From: Rotaria sp. Silwood1
Taxonomy: Eukaryota > Rotifera > Eurotatoria > Philodinida > Philodinidae
Assembly (NCBI GenBank): GCA_905250075.1
Contig: CAJNOP010000134.1
Coordinates: 1 to 64,000, forward strand
DNA: 64,000 bases
Direction of reading: 5' to 3'
Shown: piece by piece, positions 1-11,653 of the stretch
Numbering within the stretch: the stretch's first letter is position 1
How the letters are laid out: each line of letters opens with the position of its first letter
Notes under the pieces: model-generated
What the model saw: the letters and a program-made list of their open reading frames with translations, nothing else
The model's database searches: none
What the model was told of the DNA's origin: nothing
Made by a program: the position numbers and the translations under genes

Positions 1-541
1 AGAAAACTTAATGTTCAATATTGATTGAATATTTAGGATTTTTTTTTCACGAAATGTCAATACTACCAAGAAAATTTCGTATCATAGAAATTACGACCCG
101 ACGAAACGTTACATTGTGTTCATAGGGCAACATTAATGTTTCCTCATATGTGCACATAGTGTGTTGGATATTACCAGGAGGAGATTCTGATATGTTGTTT
201 TGATTTATTCATAAGAAATTTTGATTAGATATGCATGTGTTGTTGGGAATCTAGGGGATTTTGTCGTCGGAACATGTATTTGTTAAGATATTTTTATTAT
301 AGTTTTAACATAAATATTTTTCTTATAATGTACATTAAAAAAAATTTATGCGATTGAGTGATTGAACTTTTTTTTTTCGGCTATTATTATGATTACGTTA
401 GTCTATCAGAAATAGATCTTCAAAAACAGAAAGAAAGAAAGTTTTTCTGATGCATTCATGTTTTGATTGTTATATTGAAATAATCGTCAAGTTGATGAGC
501 AACATATTTATTACGTTTGATTGTATCTCAACATCGATTTC

Positions 542-705
542 CTAGTTTATATGTTTTTGGTGATAATTTTGTTGTGGTGCTTTCTTTGTTAAGTGATAAT
601 GTTCATTGTCGACAAGGAATCCCCAATTCTCCGTATCATCAAAATCTTCAGCTGATATTTTTCGCCATGATTCAATAAATATCGGAATCACATAAAGATC
701 ATAAA
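542..705 (-). CDS. candidate terminal exon, unknown protein
   Basis: On the minus strand a splice acceptor (ATTCATGCAG) is followed by about 53 codons ending in TAG. The peptide is acidic and Trp/Tyr-rich (AEDFDDTENWGFLVDN in the middle), unlike random translations of this AT-rich DNA. No upstream exon was found within the next few hundred bases. I do not recognise the family. It could be the last exon of a gene whose other exons are far upstream on this strand, or a gene relic. Confidence 0.4.
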
Positions 706-745
706 CTGCATGAATATAAAATAAAACTTCTTGTTTTTTTGTCAC

Positions 746-3700
746 TTATTACTTTCACAACATCAGAAATTTTTATTTAACTATTATTAATATTATCAGC
801 TCTTGTTTCGGTATTTTATCTTGTACAATATAAACTATTACAATACTTTTACATCTTTTATATCATGATTTTAAAAGCTTAAAATTATGTCATTTCTTTC
901 AAGCTTTTAAATCATGTCATCGCTTTTATAAAAATCTAGTAATACCATGCATTCTTTTTTAACATCCAATTTTTCACTTGATAAAAGTGTTTCGAAAGCA
1001 AGTCAATGTTTATCCAACAGATAAATTGTAAGATCAGATTTTCTTCTATAATTCAATCTAATTTTAGTGCATTAGTTTCTCCACTAAGAAAATATTCTTG
1101 TAGATTTTTGGACAATTTTTTTTTAGTGCTAAAAACCGTGATTTAAAAAATACTTAATGAATAATAGTCAATGATAAAATTTGAATATATTTTTTCAACT
1201 TATTTACATTGTGCATTGGTTGTAGTAAAAGCTAATATATCACCTTTTCATTTAAGAAAATTTGCAGGTTTTTTAAATGATGATTCTGATGAAGATATGA
1301 TAGTTATATGAACACCTCTTGTTAAGTATTTATATGCTACTTTTCTCGTGAATCTGTGAGGAACAACACCTATGTTATTCTCACACATTGTATATTTTTT
1401 CGTTCTATGCACTTAACAATGTTTATACTAAAGACCATAGTGGAGATTGCAGTTTATCAAAATAGTTATCGCTTCTCGGTCTTCTCAACTGAGATCACAA
1501 TGTAGCAATGTTCTCTTCGGTTTCAAAACCATTGCTGGCTTAAAACACTAGACTCTTTCGAACAGATTGACTTGACACTGCAGTATCGTCGAGTTTGATC
1601 CACATTTATTTCTTGCAAGAAACGAGAATGATAATATCATTCAAAAAATAAAATGAAATTCTTTTACACTTGAAATTAAAACTCATACGAGCAAGAACCT
1701 AGAATTCTGGATCTGTTAGTAAGAAAAAAAATCTAAATAACAATTATATATAATCATTGATTGGTTTATTAACACTCTTGTTTTTTGTATCAAGGAAGTT
1801 TACAGATTAGTTTCAACTAAAGCAGTATCTTTCAAGTCAATCAATGAAATGCAAAAGAAAACAACAATTCTTTTGTCATGAAAAAGATGAGCAGAACTCA
1901 AGTTTGACCCATTTAATATTTTTCACTTTCTAAATTCTTGAAGTCTTCATTATTTTTTTTTATGGGCACGACGCAAACGAACCATAATTATCTGTATAAA
2001 ATAATACTGAACAATGACATATAAACATATTTGAACAATATATATTTACAAATCATGATAATTAGGAAAATAAATGAAAGTAATAGTGCCAACCTGAAGC
2101 ACTATCAAACAAGTGAGAATCAGTCTCAATAGTTATTCATAAGCTTTTATAATGATAGATTTACGGAATATGAAATGACAAAAATATGAGAAATATTTAT
2201 TTAATAATCAATGAACTTTTGTCATTCTCAGATTTGTTCATATCACAAGAGTAATTATCAAAATCTCAACATAGTTTCCGCATCGTTGTTCACATCATTC
2301 ACATCTGTGCTATATTCTTAGAATTTCTTCTAGTACATAACAAACAATATCACTTAATGAATTTATCCAACATTTTAGACAAACAAAATATCTTTTGTCT
2401 TTTTTACTATGAATTAAAAATATTTGATGCCTATTTTCTAACTTACTATGATGCAATTCTATATACTTTTATTCAATGAAGAATCAATAACATTAGTTCA
2501 CTCAGTCTCATTATTGTCTATAACGACTGTTATTTTGCTGAATGATGTCTTTTAAAAATTCTAGCTACTTTTCGATTTTCCACTATCGAACATTTTCTGT
2601 CGATTGTAGAGATGGATCTTCAATGAGATCAATATATTTTTATACCTTATTAGGAGATCTAAAATACTACTACAGAAATAAATGAAATATGTTCATAAAA
2701 GTAAAATGAAATAATAACATATGATTATTTTTCATTTTTCAAATTCTTTCTTCTCTTCTATCAAAAGAAAAATGTAGAATCATGAGAACTTCTTTTTCAA
2801 ACAGTCGAAAGTTATTGTCACTGAGAGATATCGATTATCTTGTTGTCAAAATGCCTATCTATCCTGAATGTATTATCATTTATTCTCTTCACAAATGTGC
2901 TGTAGGAATGTCATTTATTCCAACACTGTTGTCTTTTGATCAAGTCTAAACATGTATAGCATGCTACACCAATGTTAAAGTTCAAACTAGTCAAGTAAAT
3001 AGCTTGAGTTGAAAATTTTTGACTATTTCATTAGATTCTATTTAGTTGAAATATTTATTATTTTGATTAAGTTGACATGTTTGATAAAACAAATAGAAAA
3101 TATATATATTGTTTTACTCTTAAAACTTGGTATTTACAGACTATTTTCTAGCAATTTTTTGCATGTATGCATCTGCATTTCACGTTTTCTAATATTGATA
3201 TGTCAAGTGGATATGCACGTATAACACAATATATTTTTTTTGGTGTAGAACCAAGAATGATTTTAAAAATATGAGCAGCTAAGAGTTGTATTTAAAAATA
3301 GAAACTATTATATTCTATCTCTTATTCTCTAAACTGATAATCATTTTTAATATATGTTATGAGAAAATTTAAATGACGCTTCCTTTCACTTTAATCAAAT
3401 ATATCTTACTTAGACATGAAATAATTATATCAAGTTAATCTCAGTTGATTCTTGTATATTCATCACTAATTTTATCAGCACATAGATGTTTCTCATGTTA
3501 TCGTTTTTTTTCATTATTATATTGACAAACGTCAGAAGAGAAGAGAAAACTATTGTTTATTGGCAAGTTAGAAATAAAGAGAAATGTTTCCTGCATTATT
3601 CAAAAGGATAAAATAAACGATGGTTCGTTGCTATCTGTTATGAACGTTAAGTATTTAAAGTATGGATATGACAAATAGTTTTAATAGGCTCAACCCATAT

Positions 3701-3995
3701 AAAAAGACTATGATAACAATGGGACTCAATCCGTTGAGGACCCACTTTTTTTGTACAGAAACAAAACTAGATTTTCACTTACAAAGCCATCTAGAGTTGA
3801 AAGTTATTAAACATAATTTTTTTCATTTAGATTTTATGCAAAATATGAACGTTGTTTATTTTGAAATAAGAGAAACAAAACACACATTCAAACGATAATA
3901 AATAAATTTAATAACATATGAGAAGAAACGTTAGCACGAAAAAAAACTTTACACAAATAGCGTGAACCACTAATGACGAAGTACACTACACTATC
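746..3995. other. AT-rich non-genic stretch
   Basis: I see no credible coding region, RNA gene or repeat here. The short open frames at 3009-3224 and 3662-3898 have the hydrophobic, Lys/Ile/Phe-rich composition expected from random AT-rich sequence and carry no family motif. Confidence 0.6.
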
Positions 3996-4805
3996 TATCG
4001 GCATGGCCGCGCGTTACGAAATTTCATTTTTTCATACTGTAACACTTATATCTCATCAATAATAAAAGCTAATCCCCTGAAATTTTTATTATATATAGAG
4101 ACAGTTTAGATCTATTATCAATAAATATTTTATCGATTTCTATGCAGGCAAGGCTGAGCTACTAAAAAAATTCTGACCGTTACGGAATTTCAAAAAATGA
4201 AAATGTTTTTAAGGGTGAGTGGAGAGTTAAGCATTTTACTGCGCAATCAAGTCACATACAACTAAACTCTCTGTATACATATTATTCAATTTTCCACAAG
4301 CTTTCAGAATATCGGTTCATTTCTGAACAGAGTATAATTAAATCAAACAAAAACTTGTAAACACTGTCCGTTACGGAATTTCGTGTTTTTTTCGATTTTC
4401 TAATGGGGAAAGTTTGATATCTGGAAATTTCCAATTATCACGATATAAATTCATCTTTTTCCTAATCAAAGAGCAGTACACAGACAGTTCTACTGTTCGA
4501 GTATGCCAGTTTCACTTACACAACGAAATAACATTAAGAATTCTGTCTATTTTTCAGGAAAAAAATGAAATGTAGTAGAACGCAATACTCAATTTTTTGA
4601 TAAAATTAGTCAAAGAATTTCTTTTTGGACGGTTGTCGGATAAAAATAAAGGTTTATATTGCTGGTCAACAAAGTATCTTGGAGCTTGCAACATGTTTCA
4701 TAAACTGTCAGTGGTGCACTTTTGATTTTAGACAGAGTTTCTTTTTATTTTTGGGAGTTTAAACCTTCCCCATGAGAGGGTGACCGATGTGCGGCCATGC
4801 CGATA
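3996..4805. mobile_element. putative non-autonomous DNA transposon with 15-bp terminal inverted repeats
   Basis: The segment begins TATCGGCATGGCCGC (3996-4010) and ends with the exact reverse complement GCGGCCATGCCGATA (4791-4805). Inside, a motif close to GTTACGGAATTTC occurs three times in the same orientation, near 4013, 4179 and 4370. It has no coding capacity. I could not see a convincing target-site duplication, so the superfamily is open. Both ends are locally GC-rich islands in AT-rich DNA. Confidence 0.55.
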
Positions 4806-5511
4806 TGTATATATTATACTTAAACTATTTCCTAACCTCTGTATGTGTATCAAATATATTGGAATAAAAAGTTCATACTGAAAAAAATGTTTTAGTGCAT
4901 TTAAGAGCTTTTTCCTTTAGTCGAAATTCACAGTCGTATATATACAGCCATGGTCCACAAATGGTTAAACAGATTTTTAAATGATTTTTAGTCAAAAAAT
5001 AACCGAAAACATCAGAATTTGAGTGATTTGTCTCATTTATATTTATTATAACCGATCAAACATTATAGAAATAAGATTGATTTTAATTGGTGTTTTCTTT
5101 GTGATAAATCAAAAAGTCTCTATCCAAGTTACTTTTGATTTCATCAAGTTTTAATCCGTGATAGTAGAAATTAATGAAAATAATCAATGAAATTTGAATT
5201 TTCTGCTTCATCTTCATTATAATCAACTACAAAATAATTACAATACTGAAATTCGTATGGGTTAGTGACTAAAACTAAATTAGTTCTAAGTAAGGTTTGG
5301 CGATATAATTATGGCCAGAAGTTATAACTACAGTTAATGGTTATAACGTTCAACGAAAGTTATAACAATCTTAACATTCGACCGATTTACTCTATTATAT
5401 TTCTCTGCTTGGTTCATAGATGTAGACATAGAAAAACAATCTTCATGTTACATAGGAAAGAATGCATCGTTTGATTCACTAGCGAAGGATAATGCAAGAA
5501 AAGACAACTTG
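4806..5511. other. non-genic stretch
   Basis: AT-rich sequence with no gene, RNA or repeat that I can support. Confidence 0.5.
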
Positions 5512-6216
5512 TATAATCCGTTTAAAAAGTCCGTGCGTGTGACTGTTTTTTGAATAACTCGAGAAAGAAAACAGCTAGAGACCTGCGATTTTCATCAATC
5601 GAATGAGGAGGAGTTAGAACATCTTTTTCTCTGATAATATGTCAGACGAAATTCTTTTAAAACTGATCATCTTTGAAAAATATAGAAAAGAATGCATGAA
5701 AGTGACGTACAATACACATGAACTTTCGATTATGACCTTTGATTTAGACAGAGGGACTTCAGATCTATAGTTCAAGATGCAACGAAAATTGCTCTCTAAT
5801 TGCGTTCTAACGTTGACCAAATGAAATCATGTATTTATATGCACAAATAATAGGGAATTTTGCTGATATTTTACTACGTTTTTGCATTTTTTGTCAAAAC
5901 AACTGGATACTTCGATGAAAATGTAATGAAACATAAGAAATTGTATTATGTTTTGAACTATAGATCTGAAGTCCCTCTATCTAAATCAAAAGTCATTATC
6001 GAAACTTCATGTGTATTGTACGTCACTTTCATGCATTCTTTTCTATATTTTTCAAAGATGATCAGTTTTAAAAGAATTTCGTCTGACACATTATTAGAGA
6101 AAAAGACGTCCTAACTCCTCCTCTTTCGATTGGTGAAAACTGCAGATCTCTAGTTGTTTTCTTTCTCGAGTTATTCAAAAAACAGTCACACGCACGGACT
6201 TTTTAAACGGATTATA
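5512..6216. repeat. foldback element, 265-bp inverted arms (5512-5776 / 5951-6216)
   Basis: Two arms of about 265 bp are inverted copies, around 90 percent identical by eye, flanking a spacer of about 175 bp. The outer ends read TATAATCCGTTTAAAAAGTC and its reverse complement, so a TA target duplication (Tc1/mariner style) is possible but not proven. The arms contain mirrored open frames that are simply the two copies read in opposite directions. No transposase is present, so this is a MITE or foldback element rather than a gene pair. Confidence 0.75.
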
Positions 6217-7079
6217 GATGGATGCATGAAATAGTAGTCACTAATTATTCTACAAATATTCAGTTTCAAAAACTCAAAAACAAAGAGAAAATAATATATA
6301 ATTTAATTTACTTATTGTCAAACACGATAAGTAAATGAAAATAATTACTAATTCAAACTAATTGAATCTACTGAAAAATTCAACACGTTCTTCGAGCTAA
6401 AATGTTTTTTTTTGTTATTAAGCAGTTGAGGGGATCTGTGCCCGATAGGACCTACAAGTACAAAGAAAAGTTCACCTTGATATACCAGTAGGTCAAAAAA
6501 AAAACAAAAAAAGAAAAGAAAAAAAAGAAACAAGGGAGGGTATAAACAAAAAAGAGAGAAGGAATGAAGAGATGATAATAACGAAAAAAAAACAGAAGCT
6601 AGAAGAAGCACAACAAGAAGTAAACGTAAACGAAAGAAACAATAGAAAAAGAAGTATAAATTAAAAGAAGAACCACAGTACCTAAACCGATAACGACTAG
6701 AAAAACACGAGCAGAAGATAGATCAATCTGAGTGAGCAAAAAGACTAGATGCAGAACAACAACGACTTGTTTTAATCATAATTAGAGGATGAGTAATGAG
6801 GGAAAAGGGATATACCCAGTCCGCCTGCAACTCCAAAAGGTTTCTGGGAATTCTTTTAATAGATCAATATCTTTTTGTGGAAATTTTATTATTATTTGTT
6901 AATGGATTCTGATCTACCCATTCCCAGCATTTCTCGAGAACGGTTGTATTCTGGCCAAATCGTTTGGACCTCCTTAATCCTTTAACTCTATGTTTACCGC
7001 TTAACCACTCGAACCTTTGTATATTAAGGAGCAATTGTTCTATTAATAATTCCCCATCCTTCGTATCCGCTAGAGCTCT
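6217..7079. other. non-genic stretch with long purine-rich tract
   Basis: From about 6480 to 6720 the plus strand is almost purely A and G. The Phe/Leu/Ser-rich open frame opposite it (6348-6611) is a by-product of that composition. Nothing else is recognisable. Confidence 0.5.
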
Positions 7080-7174
7080 AGGATGTGGGTGTGGGTATCG
7101 GTGTGGTCTACACCTACACCACATGCCCACACCTACATTCCCACACCCACATCCCACCCACACACTCACACCCT
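7080..7174. repeat. paired telomere-like tract (G arm then C arm)
   Basis: A GATGTGGGTGTGGGT arm is followed by a longer CCCACACC-rich arm ending CACACCCT. It is a degenerate TGTGGG array in head-to-head order and can fold into a hairpin. Confidence 0.85.
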
Positions 7175-8194
7175 AACGGATTCATTGAAATTCTATTTTG
7201 TTAAAGTTGAAAAAAACTAAATCATTTGCAATTCAATAGTATTTGTTAACATCCAAGCAATTTAAACATCGATGTGCATGATCAATATCAATACAACGTA
7301 TTTGAATATGAACTTATTTAGTTTTAAAGCTGTTAATCTATTCGTTCATTTTTTTTGCTTTGTACTTTGCTGCATATAAACATGTGATAATCATTCATAA
7401 AGTTGTTAAACTGATTTTCTTCTATTTCAATGTTCTCACTATATTAGATATTATCCATTTGAATTCATTAGTTGAACTCAAATTTTATTTTTCCTTTTCT
7501 TTCGCTTTGGTATATCTCGCTATGTTTCGTTATATTTGAGCTCATGTTGTTATTACATTTGAACTAGTATTGTTTAAAAAAAAAGTTTTTCATGTGTCAT
7601 ATGCGAATATTCGTTATTTTTTTGCTATTACATTCTGACTTTGATGTTATTACTTGTTTCTATTCATTAGCTACACGTATTGATTTACAAACAATATTGA
7701 TAGGACACATTTGTTCGTCCAATGAGGAGTTTATTATAGTGATAACGCATGTGTATATTTTCACTCGGTAGGTATCACTCTCCATGCTCTTTCATTTCTT
7801 TTTGATTTTAATGCATAGTTTCTCTTTTTGTTCCTTTTATACATACATGTTTTATTTAATTGTTTTCATTCCTTCTGAAATAAAGATTGTGTGTGCATGT
7901 ACATCAAGGCACGTATATACATACACATATAAGGAAAGGTAAGAGAACACTAACGTATCATTTTGGCGTATGTGATAATTTCGTATCGTTTCATGGTTGA
8001 TGAAGCACTGTTAATAAAAACATCTATGTAAAGAAAAACAAATTTTAAAAGCCACTCATTTTAACGAAGCATACTTTTCGAAATCAAACGCTAACAATGT
8101 CATATAAGGTTCCTGCATTTCTTTTGGGAAACCTGTTGAACTTGTCTATCGCATTCTGAACCATCTGGATGAATTCACATTTTTGTGTTCAGTT
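7175..8194. other. AT-rich non-genic stretch
   Basis: No gene, RNA or repeat that I can support. Confidence 0.5.
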
Positions 8195-8280
8195 CGGGTG
8201 TGGATTGAGTATGGGATGTAGGTGGGGATGGGGGTCTTGCTTTATGTAAGGACACGATTTTAAATTCACACCCACACCCT
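8195..8280. repeat. paired telomere-like tract
   Basis: The G arm carries GGGTGTGG, GGGATGTAGGTGGGGATGGG; the C arm is CACACCCACACCCT. The spacer is about 35 bp. The arms are degenerate but the G-then-C order is kept. Confidence 0.8.
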
Positions 8281-8452
8281 TTCGACAATATTATTTTCGC
8301 TATTTTCTTTCATTCGAGATTCCAACATCTGGACATTTTTATCCTTCGACACTTTCACTTGTCGGCACATTTATTTTTCGACATTTTCCCTTCTGCATTT
8401 TTTTCTACATCTTTACTTTCGACATTCTTACGTTTCGCCATTAGTGGGGTGA

Positions 8453-8813
8453 ACCGGGTGTGTGGATGTGCGTGTGAGTGTGGGGTACCAGTGTGATGTA
8501 TCGGTGTTGGGTGCGCATCTAGGTGTGTGGGCGTGGGGTTTGGTGTCGTTGAACAGTAGATGCGCATTCGTACTCCAGATTTGGAACCAGCACTGGTTAC
8601 TGTCCAGTCCGGCCCGGTGCGGAGTTCAGACCGGCCAGTCTATCAATAGCCGATCGGTCTTTACTAGTAGATTGGCCGGTAACTGGTAGACCGATTGGTC
8701 CGGTTTGATCTGATGTAGCCAGACCGGTACTGGCACTGGTTATCATAAATCTGGACCGGTTCCATTTCTGTCGCATCTACACCCACACCTATATGCACAC
8801 GCATACCCACACA
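8453..8813. repeat. expanded telomere-like pair enclosing a CCGGT-rich core
   Basis: The G arm at 8453-8542 carries many GTGTGG/GTGGGG words and the C arm at 8777-8813 carries CACCCACACC words. Between them (about 8570-8765) lies an unusually GC-rich core with repeated ACCGGT/CCAGT words and an imperfect inverted relation of CCAGATTT with AAATCTGG near its two ends. No protein is encoded. Confidence 0.7.
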
Positions 8814-9550
8814 AATAGCCACATAGAAACAGAATTATAGCGATTTTCATCCAACATCGAAACTAATCATGATTCATTCGACTCTTCTTCATCTATCGAA
8901 CTAGTGTATACCAAGATATCATTTTGAAATCTACCTACGAAGTGATCCATTGAAGACATGTTTATAAGGTAACGATATATACACAGATGCCATATCTAAC
9001 ACACAACTCGAACACTGCGAGTGCCATGAAATCTTCACACACACGTTAATAGGTATCCCAATACCTGAGAGTGCCACTGGTACTTGATATATACACGTCT
9101 AGTACTATCCCAAGCCGCTCTCACTAAGTGATGGTGAAGACACAATCTCAATAAACATGTAAAACGGCATCCCGACAACTGCAAGTGATGGCAAAAACTT
9201 ATTTAAGCACGATGAAAGCACATTTCAACAGGTAAGGGTGTAGACGAAACCTTAATACAGATTTGTATACTAGATAAGAATTATTACGATTGTTTTCTTT
9301 TTGTATAGCTCATAACTTCTTCATTTTCAAATTTGAACGGTTTTAATCAATATATAAGATGTTGTGTAATAATAAATTCCAAACATGGCTGGTAGGTCTC
9401 TAAAGCAAGGATGATAGCGTGTCGTGTGATTCTTTGGCTTTCTTGTGTTATCTTCTATATTCATATATTAAATATTCAAACGATCTTCTATATAAGAAGA
9501 AATCTCTTTGATATTTGAATATGAAAAAATTAATGCAGTGCTAAAACTAC
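8814..9550. other. non-genic stretch
   Basis: Nothing recognisable apart from a loosely repeated GCGAGTGCCATGAAA / GAGAGTGCCACTGG / GCAAGTGATGGCAAA motif near 9017, 9070 and 9180. Confidence 0.4.
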
Positions 9551-9590
9551 CTGAGAAGTCCCTTGAGAAAGGACGAAACTAGTCGTAGTA
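9551..9590 (+). ncRNA. hammerhead-like motif 1 (probably degenerate)
   Basis: The order CTGA-GAAG, stem GTCC...GGAC, CGAAAC, short stem ACTA-GTCG-TAGT and then A matches a hammerhead ribozyme core: conserved box 1, helix II, GAAA box, mini helix III and a GUA cleavage triplet. The first box departs from the CUGANGA consensus by one base and helix I is weak, so activity is doubtful. Hammerhead motifs are known in Penelope-like retroelements and retrozymes. Confidence 0.4.
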
Positions 9591-9666
9591 ATTTCTTCAC
9601 ATAATACTCACCCTCATCCTCGCTTCCATTCTCTTAATTAAATTGAAATAAAATATCTTAAGCCAT

Positions 9667-9708
9667 CTGAGGAGATCCTTGAGCAAGGTCGAAACTGATC
9701 GTGATATA
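9667..9708 (+). ncRNA. hammerhead-like motif 2
   Basis: CTGAGGAG (an exact CUGANGA box) is followed by a GATCCTT / AAGGTC helix with a GAGC loop and then CGAAAC. The third helix is poorly formed. The motif starts 116 bp after motif 1 in the same orientation, the tandem layout seen in hammerhead-bearing retroelement ends. Confidence 0.4.
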
Positions 9709-9762
9709 CTTTTATAAATCAACCTCACACTCGTTCGAAATATAAATCAAACGTTTACACAG

Positions 9763-9926
9763 ATACTGGGAGAGAATTGCGTGAGCTTTCTTTTGAAGTT
9801 ATGCTCAGAAGTAGACAGCGAAAACTGAAAGAGAATATTGAGAAATACAAAATGGCTCATTTTTCTATGCCACCCGTTGTTGTGTCTCTGTCTGATTTCG
9901 AACAGTATCTAGGAGTTCTGCACTAG
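9763..9926 (+). CDS. candidate terminal exon, unknown protein
   Basis: An acceptor (TTTACACAG) precedes about 54 codons ending in TAG. The peptide begins TGRELRELSFEVMLRSRQRK and continues as a basic helical segment followed by a Val-rich stretch. Its base composition is more GC-rich than the surroundings, as expected for coding DNA here. No upstream exon was found. The family is not recognised. Confidence 0.35.
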
Positions 9927-10448
9927 AATCCGCCATGACAATCTGGCGTCATGTTTTCTGGCTTGTCTTCTGCATCCTGCGTTATTCTCAAGTTTGAGTT
10001 GCAAGCTTTGCGCTATTGTATATGTTACGGTTTCTTTCTTTCCTTTCTGTCCTAGATATATATATGTATGTATATATGATTTCACGTATGTCCTTGATGT
10101 ACGTGGACAACTTTATTAGATAATCAAAGAAACAATTCTGAATACATATACGATATAGATGATATATATATACGAAAAACGAGAAAACAAAAGAACCAAT
10201 TAAAGAATCAAAGAGATGAAAGAGAATAGAGGTTAACAATAAATAGTGAATATGTATACATGCGACATCACTGTAACAGTATATGATACGAAATAAATAA
10301 GTAAACAAAACTCAAAAGCGATGCAAATCAGTAATAGGTATGAAACACCGAAGTGTCTTGTTCGGTCTACAGTTATTTCTGCATAAAAAATTGTTCTGCA
10401 TGAAGTTTTTACGTTTGCTAGTGATCGACGGTCCATCCAATCACACGT
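9927..10448. other. downstream of the membrane-protein gene; nothing recognised
   Basis: The short frames here lack family motifs. This includes the probable 3' untranslated region of the minus-strand gene that ends at 10449. Confidence 0.4.
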
Positions 10449-11653
10449 CTATTTTCTATACACCTGTTGGAAGAACAGTTGACTGAGGCGCTTTTCGTTT
10501 AAAACATGAACACGAACACGAGCACAAACAACAACAACAGCAATACTTTGCGCACCAGTCTGGTTCATGAACACGTAAATAACGGATAGTATAACAGACG
10601 CGGTTCGAAAAATTTCGCGATCTACTAAAGAGATGACGGCATGGTTTGCGTAGTTTTTAACCTGCATTTTGCGAACGATCCTACATATGAAGCCGATAGT
10701 ACACAGCCAGAGGAGAGCGTAAAGTGATATCGCATAATTTCTGAAACCGTTACTCGTAGTATCGGAGCAGCCTTGCCATCCTTGCAATTGGACTAGGCTC
10801 ATTGTAGACTGATCGAAGCGAAAAAGTGAAATAGCAGTTACTATAAACCTCGAACTTACCGGCACGACTGCCCATATCAAGAGAGATGATGCAAGCGATA
10901 TGGTAAGCTTGAACCAGAGCTGAAATATCCTGTCTTTCCCATTGTAAAGATACCTTACACGTAGAAGAACCTTGAAACAAATAGAGTGTCGAAAAGTGAG
11001 TGATTCAATACACCGTGAGAAAGTCACGTTTTCGGCTAACAAAGAACTCAAACTCTATTGCTGCAGAACACTTACGAGCACAATAAGAACGGCTGTGAGG
11101 AGAATGGCCATGGCACCAAGCACGATGAGCCAGATGGGCATACTAATTGTGTAGTGTGGAGTTGGCATCGATGGCAAGGGTGGCATCGATGGCAAGGGTG
11201 GCATCGATGNNNNNNNNNNAAGGGTGGCATCGATGGCAAGGGTGGCATCGATGGCAAGGGTGGCATAGAGTCACTGGGGTGAAAAGTAACGTTTGGATGA
11301 AAAAAAGGTGGAATGACAACAGATTCAGATTGAGGTAAAGAAAGCCATGGACTGAGGCCCTGAGAAAGTTCAAGCTTAGAGAGAGCTCTGCTTTTCCTCT
11401 GTGAAGTGCACGATGACGGGCCTCGAAAATGTGCCATGATGCCAATCACAAGAGTGCTGCTAGCCAAAAGAAAAATGAATAAAAGACCAAGGACGATGAT
11501 GGCCGCTCGACCAAACGTTGATAAAACATTAGCGAAGGCGGGCACTGTATTTCCTACTCGATTGGCAGCATTCAGAAGAACTTGCGGTGGCTTTTTCATG
11601 CAGCATTTCGTTATTCCATCTTCTTTGTCAGGGTTAGTGATCCATAGCTTCAC
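10449..11653 (-). CDS. multi-spanning membrane protein, 3' part of gene (3 exons seen)
   Basis: Three minus-strand exons join in phase 0: 11653-11076 (acceptor TCTGTTTTAG, donor CTC|GTAAGT), 10970-10860 (acceptor TTTCAAG, donor CCG|GTAAGT) and 10808-10449 (acceptor CGATCAG, stop). The 5' end is missing because the first exon seen opens at an acceptor. The predicted protein has hydrophobic helices at AAIIVLGLLFIFLLASSTLV, MPIWLIVLGAMAILLTAVLI, LWFKLTISLASSLLIWAVVP, YAISLYALLWLCTIGFICRI and ASVILSVIYVF, so four or five membrane passes. Between helices 1 and 2 lies a loop built from MPPLPS repeats encoded by an 18-bp minisatellite that contains a 10-N assembly gap, so the true loop length is unknown. 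I do not recognise the family. Confidence 0.65.
11164..11266. repeat. 18-bp coding minisatellite with assembly gap
   Basis: The unit GGTGGCATCGATGGCAAG repeats head-to-tail at least five times and encodes MPPLPS on the minus strand. Ten Ns at 11210-11219 mark a collapsed or unresolved part of the array. The frame is kept on both sides for the minus-strand gene. Confidence 0.9.

Noticed and set aside
5614..6114. Two nearly identical small proteins on opposite strands
   Set aside because: They are the two arms of one inverted repeat read in opposite directions, not paralogous genes.
6348..6611. Phe/Leu/Ser-rich minus-strand frame resembling a membrane protein
   Set aside because: It is the complement of a long purine tract. 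The hydrophobicity is a composition effect.
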